This document shows, piece by piece, positions 63,272 to 64,000 of a stretch of 64,000 nt of DNA. The DNA is from Thalassomonas actiniarum (lineage in GTDB: Bacteria > Pseudomonadota > Gammaproteobacteria > Enterobacterales > Alteromonadaceae), in the NCBI RefSeq assembly GCF_000948975.2, contig NZ_CP059735.1, forward strand, positions 1,612,001 through 1,676,000, written 5' to 3'. The first letter of the stretch is position 1. Each line of letters opens with the position of its first letter. Below the pieces are notes generated by a model. That model ran no database searches, was not told the DNA's origin, and worked only from the letters and a program-made list of their open reading frames with translations. The position numbers and the translations under genes are program-made.

Positions 63272-64000
63272 TCACTGGATGATTTTGATCCAGTCCCCGG
63301 GCTCCGGCTCTCCCCTGGGATAAAGGCCGTTGATCAGTCTCAGCTGCTGCGGTGCGTAGGCGCCGATTTTCAATTGTTTGGCAAGCTGTTCTATGTTGGT
63401 ATTTTCATTGGCTTTGACATAATGCAGGGTTTTCGACTTCTGCTTGCGGGCACTGCTTTTTTGCGGCTTGAAACTGTGGATGCTTTTTAAAAATAACTCA
63501 TCATAATTGACATCGGCTTTGGCTGACAGTACAGAGCCGGTGAGCATATAAGCGCGCCGTCCCTGGTAGAGTACGGCGACCCTTTGCTTATAATCTCCCT
63601 TGTCGTTAACAATTATGCCGGTATGGCCGATCAGGCCGTTTTGGGCAAAATCTTCTGAGCGCTGCAGCATTTGGGTTTTCATTATACCGCGCAGGTAATC
63701 CCCGGGAGAAATGCCTTTTTTGGCCAGGGCAACCGTTAATTTTAACTCTGCTGATTTATCCGCCGGCTGGCCGACAATGGCCTGACGGGTATTTTCAACT
63801 TGCCATTTTTCCGGGAATAGCAGTGAAAATCCTAATTTATCATGGATATACAAGCCCGGGACTTTGGGTTGTGCTTTGAGTTTGGCATCATAGTTGACTC
63901 CGTACACCAGGCCTTCGGTATGTTTGCGGTATTCGCTTTTATTGTGGGTACTGTCCTGGTTTTCGGGAAATTCTCCGGCTTTGGCGATCACCTCTTTAAG
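63272..64000 (-). CDS. C-terminal part of an M48-type metalloprotease with LysM-like end (cut by the window edge)
   Basis: The open frame runs past base 64000, so only the last 243 or so residues are visible. The GTG at 63991 that could open it is probably not the real start. T-E-G-L-V-Y-G near the visible N-terminus and the following D-K-L-G-F-S-L-L-F-P-E-K-W and E-N-T-R-Q-A-I-V-G match the region after the protease domain in M48/BepA-like secreted proteases. The last 50 residues resemble a LysM cell-wall module (N-I-E-Q-L-A-K-Q-L-K, P-G-D-W-I-K). The zinc motif lies outside the window. Confidence 0.7.
   Translation of the reverse strand, partial: LKEVIAKAGEFPENQDSTHNKSEYRKHTEGLVYGVNYDAKLKAQPKVPGLYIHDKLGFSLLFPEKWQVENTRQAIVGQPADKSAELKLTVALAKKGISPGDYLRGIMKTQMLQRSEDFAQNGLIGHTGIIVNDKGDYKQRVAVLYQGRRAYMLTGSVLSAKADVNYDELFLKSIHSFKPQKSSARKQKSKTLHYVKANENTNIEQLAKQLKIGAYAPQQLRLINGLYPRGEPEPGDWIKIIQ

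Overview
The window reads as chromosomal DNA of a marine gammaproteobacterium of the Alteromonadales, most like Colwelliaceae (Thalassomonas/Colwellia). This is a judgement from protein flavour and gene order (long PstC/PstA, Epd-Pgk-Fba order, 531-residue isocitrate lyase), not from a database search. Nearly all genes look intact. I saw no rRNA, tRNA, CRISPR array, transposase or integrase.

Layout. 0.1-2.0 kb: a PKD-repeat lipoprotein, then a terminator and 50-bp tandem repeats. 2.4-6.2 kb: a CBS protein, an aldehyde dehydrogenase and an acyl-CoA ligase. 6.2-17.1 kb: the most unusual part. A minus-strand operon encodes a GAF-HlyD membrane protein, a PqqD-like/M50 metalloprotease/HlyD protein, a small HlyD adaptor and a TolC-like channel. 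Beside it lie a 47-codon ORF and a 1246-codon protein made of DGS/W repeats. That protein has a short basic leader ending in LEDRIAPGG and no Lys, Arg or Cys afterwards. Downstream of it are three 113-bp copies of its 3' end, each a small ORF joined to the previous one by TAATG. I propose that this locus is a dedicated export system with its own surface-protein cargo.

17.5-26.3 kb: a hypothetical zinc-ribbon-like protein, then pstC-pstA-pstB-phoU behind a Pho box, then a DUF47 regulator with a Pit phosphate transporter; pstS is absent. 26.4-32.0 kb: a parvulin, a membrane-anchored Sel1-like protein, an OxyR-type regulator, an ECF sigma factor operon and a small secreted protein. 32.6-40.5 kb: malate synthase G, two overlapping small ORFs, LrgB-LrgA, a LysR regulator and isocitrate lyase, which suggests a two-carbon metabolism region. 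40.7-46.7 kb: a 1718-residue hybrid kinase and a DUF481 outer-membrane protein. 46.9-53.8 kb: a minus-strand run of transketolase, Epd, Pgk, class I aldolase and class II aldolase. 54.0-55.3 kb: a glyoxylate-reductase-like enzyme and a 44-codon membrane or secreted peptide. 55.6-63.2 kb: a MacA/MacB-like ABC export operon that ends with its own sigma-54 response regulator and histidine kinase. It is preceded by a cluster of GTGTCCG half-sites and a sigma-54 promoter. The window ends inside an M48 metalloprotease gene.

A short interspersed repeat family begins directly at the T-run of intrinsic terminators at five places.
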